Assembly (NCBI GenBank): GCA_036362985.1
Contig: JAYGXS010000007.1
Coordinates: 22,674,627-22,738,626, forward strand
DNA length: 64,000 nucleotides
Direction: 5' to 3'
From: Ligula intestinalis
Lineage: Eukaryota; Platyhelminthes; Cestoda; Diphyllobothriidea; Diphyllobothriidae
The notes below the pieces were generated by a model. It did not search any database and was not told the origin of the DNA. It was given only the letters and a program-made list of their open reading frames with translations. Both the position numbers and the translations under genes were made by a program. Every line of letters begins with the position of its first letter. The first letter of the stretch is position 1. Positions 62,882-64,000 of this stretch are shown in pieces.

Positions 62882-63260
62882 CCCGATGGCCTCCTCCGTT
62901 TTCACCTCCCTGATGGTTGATCATGAAGCCAGTCGGGCGGTGTAACAATGGTGAACGACAGCCTCTGCTGTTATATGATTTCTCCAATTACAAGAAGCGT
63001 TTCAAACTCTCATACGTTCTCATCAACAGTCCTGTCTCATTTGCACTACAATCAATCCTCTCAACCAACCCTCTTAATTTTGTTGAAGCAGTTTTTTCTC
63101 CTACGCTTTGATTTTTTTAAGCAAGGGTTCGCTAAACTACGCCCCAGCTTCAATGGTAGGAGTTTTTTTTTCACTGCTTCCTCCTTAGTTCACCATGCGT
63201 TGACTACTATTTTAACACGACGATATGCTGTTGAACATGAAAAAATCTACCAGCAATAAT

Positions 63261-64000
63261 TTTAACTTCAAAAGTGGATTCTGAAATAAAATTGAATATT
63301 TCACACAAATTTGCATCTTCTTCAGATGAAGAGTTTGGAGGATTTTATACACATCCGATAATCGCCTTTTGCCGGGCGACAGGATAATAGAAGCGAAACA
63401 GTAATTTCCAGAGAAGGACGTGCTATTTAAATAAAACGAAAAGTGCCTAAATGACGTTCTAATATAGAGAAGACAACCACCACCACGCTTATTAATGCGA
63501 TCGTGACGATAGAAATCATACTCGTCTATCATAAGGGAGGAGTCAGAAATTATTGGATGTGGCCAAGATTCTGTTATGCATATAACATCGGGCATCATCT
63601 CAAAAGCGATAGCTCGAAGTTGAGCCATTTTTTATAACGGACCTGGCATTAAGCAATATGACATCTAGTGTGTTTCGAGTGGCAGGATTATGGCTACCGT
63701 TATTCATAAAGAAATTGGAGGTGGGTAGGCAAACTGTAGACCATTGTTATTTGGAGAATAAGTACTGACGGTTATGCAGCTATTTGTTTATGGGTAGCCA
63801 ATAATGGATGGCTGATAAGCTCTGATATATCTAGGGACCTCACTTTCTGGCATGGGAAAATGAGGAGAGTATAGACCAAAATAAGCTTCTGGGCCATTTA
63901 GGAGGAATGGGGGGAGGCTAGAAGGCATGACGAAGTTTGCGGGTTTGGGTGGATGAGAGTGGGTAAAGGAACTGAGAAGGGGGGATTGTGGTATAAAATT
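63261..64000 (-). pseudogene. LINE C4 (inverted to C3): end of ORF1 and EN start
   Basis: Minus strand: from the window edge the Pro-rich end of ORF1 (PLPTLIHPNPQT-like), its stop near 63707, then EN: NKMAQLRAIAFEMMPDVICI, TESWPHPIISDSSLMIDEYD, YRHDRINKRGGGCLLYIRTS, SFRHFSFYLNSTSFSGNYCF, and a shift near DVYKILQTLHLKK. It stops at ESTFEVKI-type sequence at 63261. It is closer to C2 than to C3. It continues beyond the window. Confidence 0.88.

Larger units (their letters stand above)
60194..63260 (+). mobile_element. LINE C3: ORF1 and EN kept, RT completely deleted
   Basis: 5' UTR 60194-60505, ORF1 60506-61985, EN 61990-62881, then a direct jump into the C 3' UTR at 62882 (compare C2: 38200 joined to about 40312). 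About 2.1 kb covering the entire RT is missing. The 3' UTR stops at 63260, without tail, at a junction with inverted C4. Confidence 0.9.

Noticed and set aside
1..64000. CRISPR arrays, prokaryotic operons or phage genes.
   Set aside because: No short spaced repeats of that kind, and all recognisable proteins are eukaryotic retroelement types.

Overview
The window is eukaryotic repeat DNA. I can support no intact host gene, no functional tRNA or rRNA, no operon and no CRISPR array. Almost everything recognisable is a broken retroelement: non-LTR retrotransposons (LINEs) with apurinic-type endonuclease (EN) and reverse transcriptase (RT) of the CR1/Jockey-like kind, Ty3/gypsy LTR elements, and one Penelope-like RT scrap. 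The mix, and the wording of the gypsy and Penelope proteins, suggests a metazoan and most likely a parasitic flatworm (cestode or trematode). That assignment is inference. Three runs of exactly 100 N (12851, 35841, 59060) mark scaffold gaps.

I use working family names. A: LINE whose 3' UTR ends in a long hairpin. B: the best preserved LINE, with a related hairpin. C, D and E: related LINEs with a proline/serine-rich ORF1. F: an ORF1 relative of C and E. G and I: small RT scraps. H: a separate LINE at 41.1-45.1 kb. Gypsy-1, gypsy-2 and an integrase scrap are LTR-type.

Layout. Bases 1-4914 and 12951-17862 are the two arms of a near-identical inverted repeat (A fragment, integrase scrap, A 3' UTR with a solo LTR, G fragment, B copy). 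The roughly 8 kb between them holds an I fragment, an unidentified Cys-motif ORF, a degenerate tandem repeat and LINE C1. From 18.1 to 24.0 kb come D1 and E fused into a chimera. From 24.0 to 27.8 kb is B3 with a D fragment inside. From 27.9 to 34.8 kb is D3, split by a full-length gypsy element (28390-33381, LTRs, PBS, PPT and 4-bp target duplication all visible) and by a solo LTR (34104-34627). Then follow B6, gypsy-2, LINE C2, LINE H (with a tRNA-like SINE head), a purine-rich repeat stretch, the Penelope scrap, and B4 (48063-51176), whose 881-codon EN-RT frame is open. B5 and B7 are two halves of one B element split by a single family-A insertion. The right end holds F, C3 (which has lost its whole RT) and an inverted C4.

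These elements do not form a pathway. The biological interest lies in RNA-level features (conserved 3' hairpins, a shared 5' motif), element copies that each carry a different lesion, datable nested insertions, and large inverted duplications that are either genomic or assembly products.
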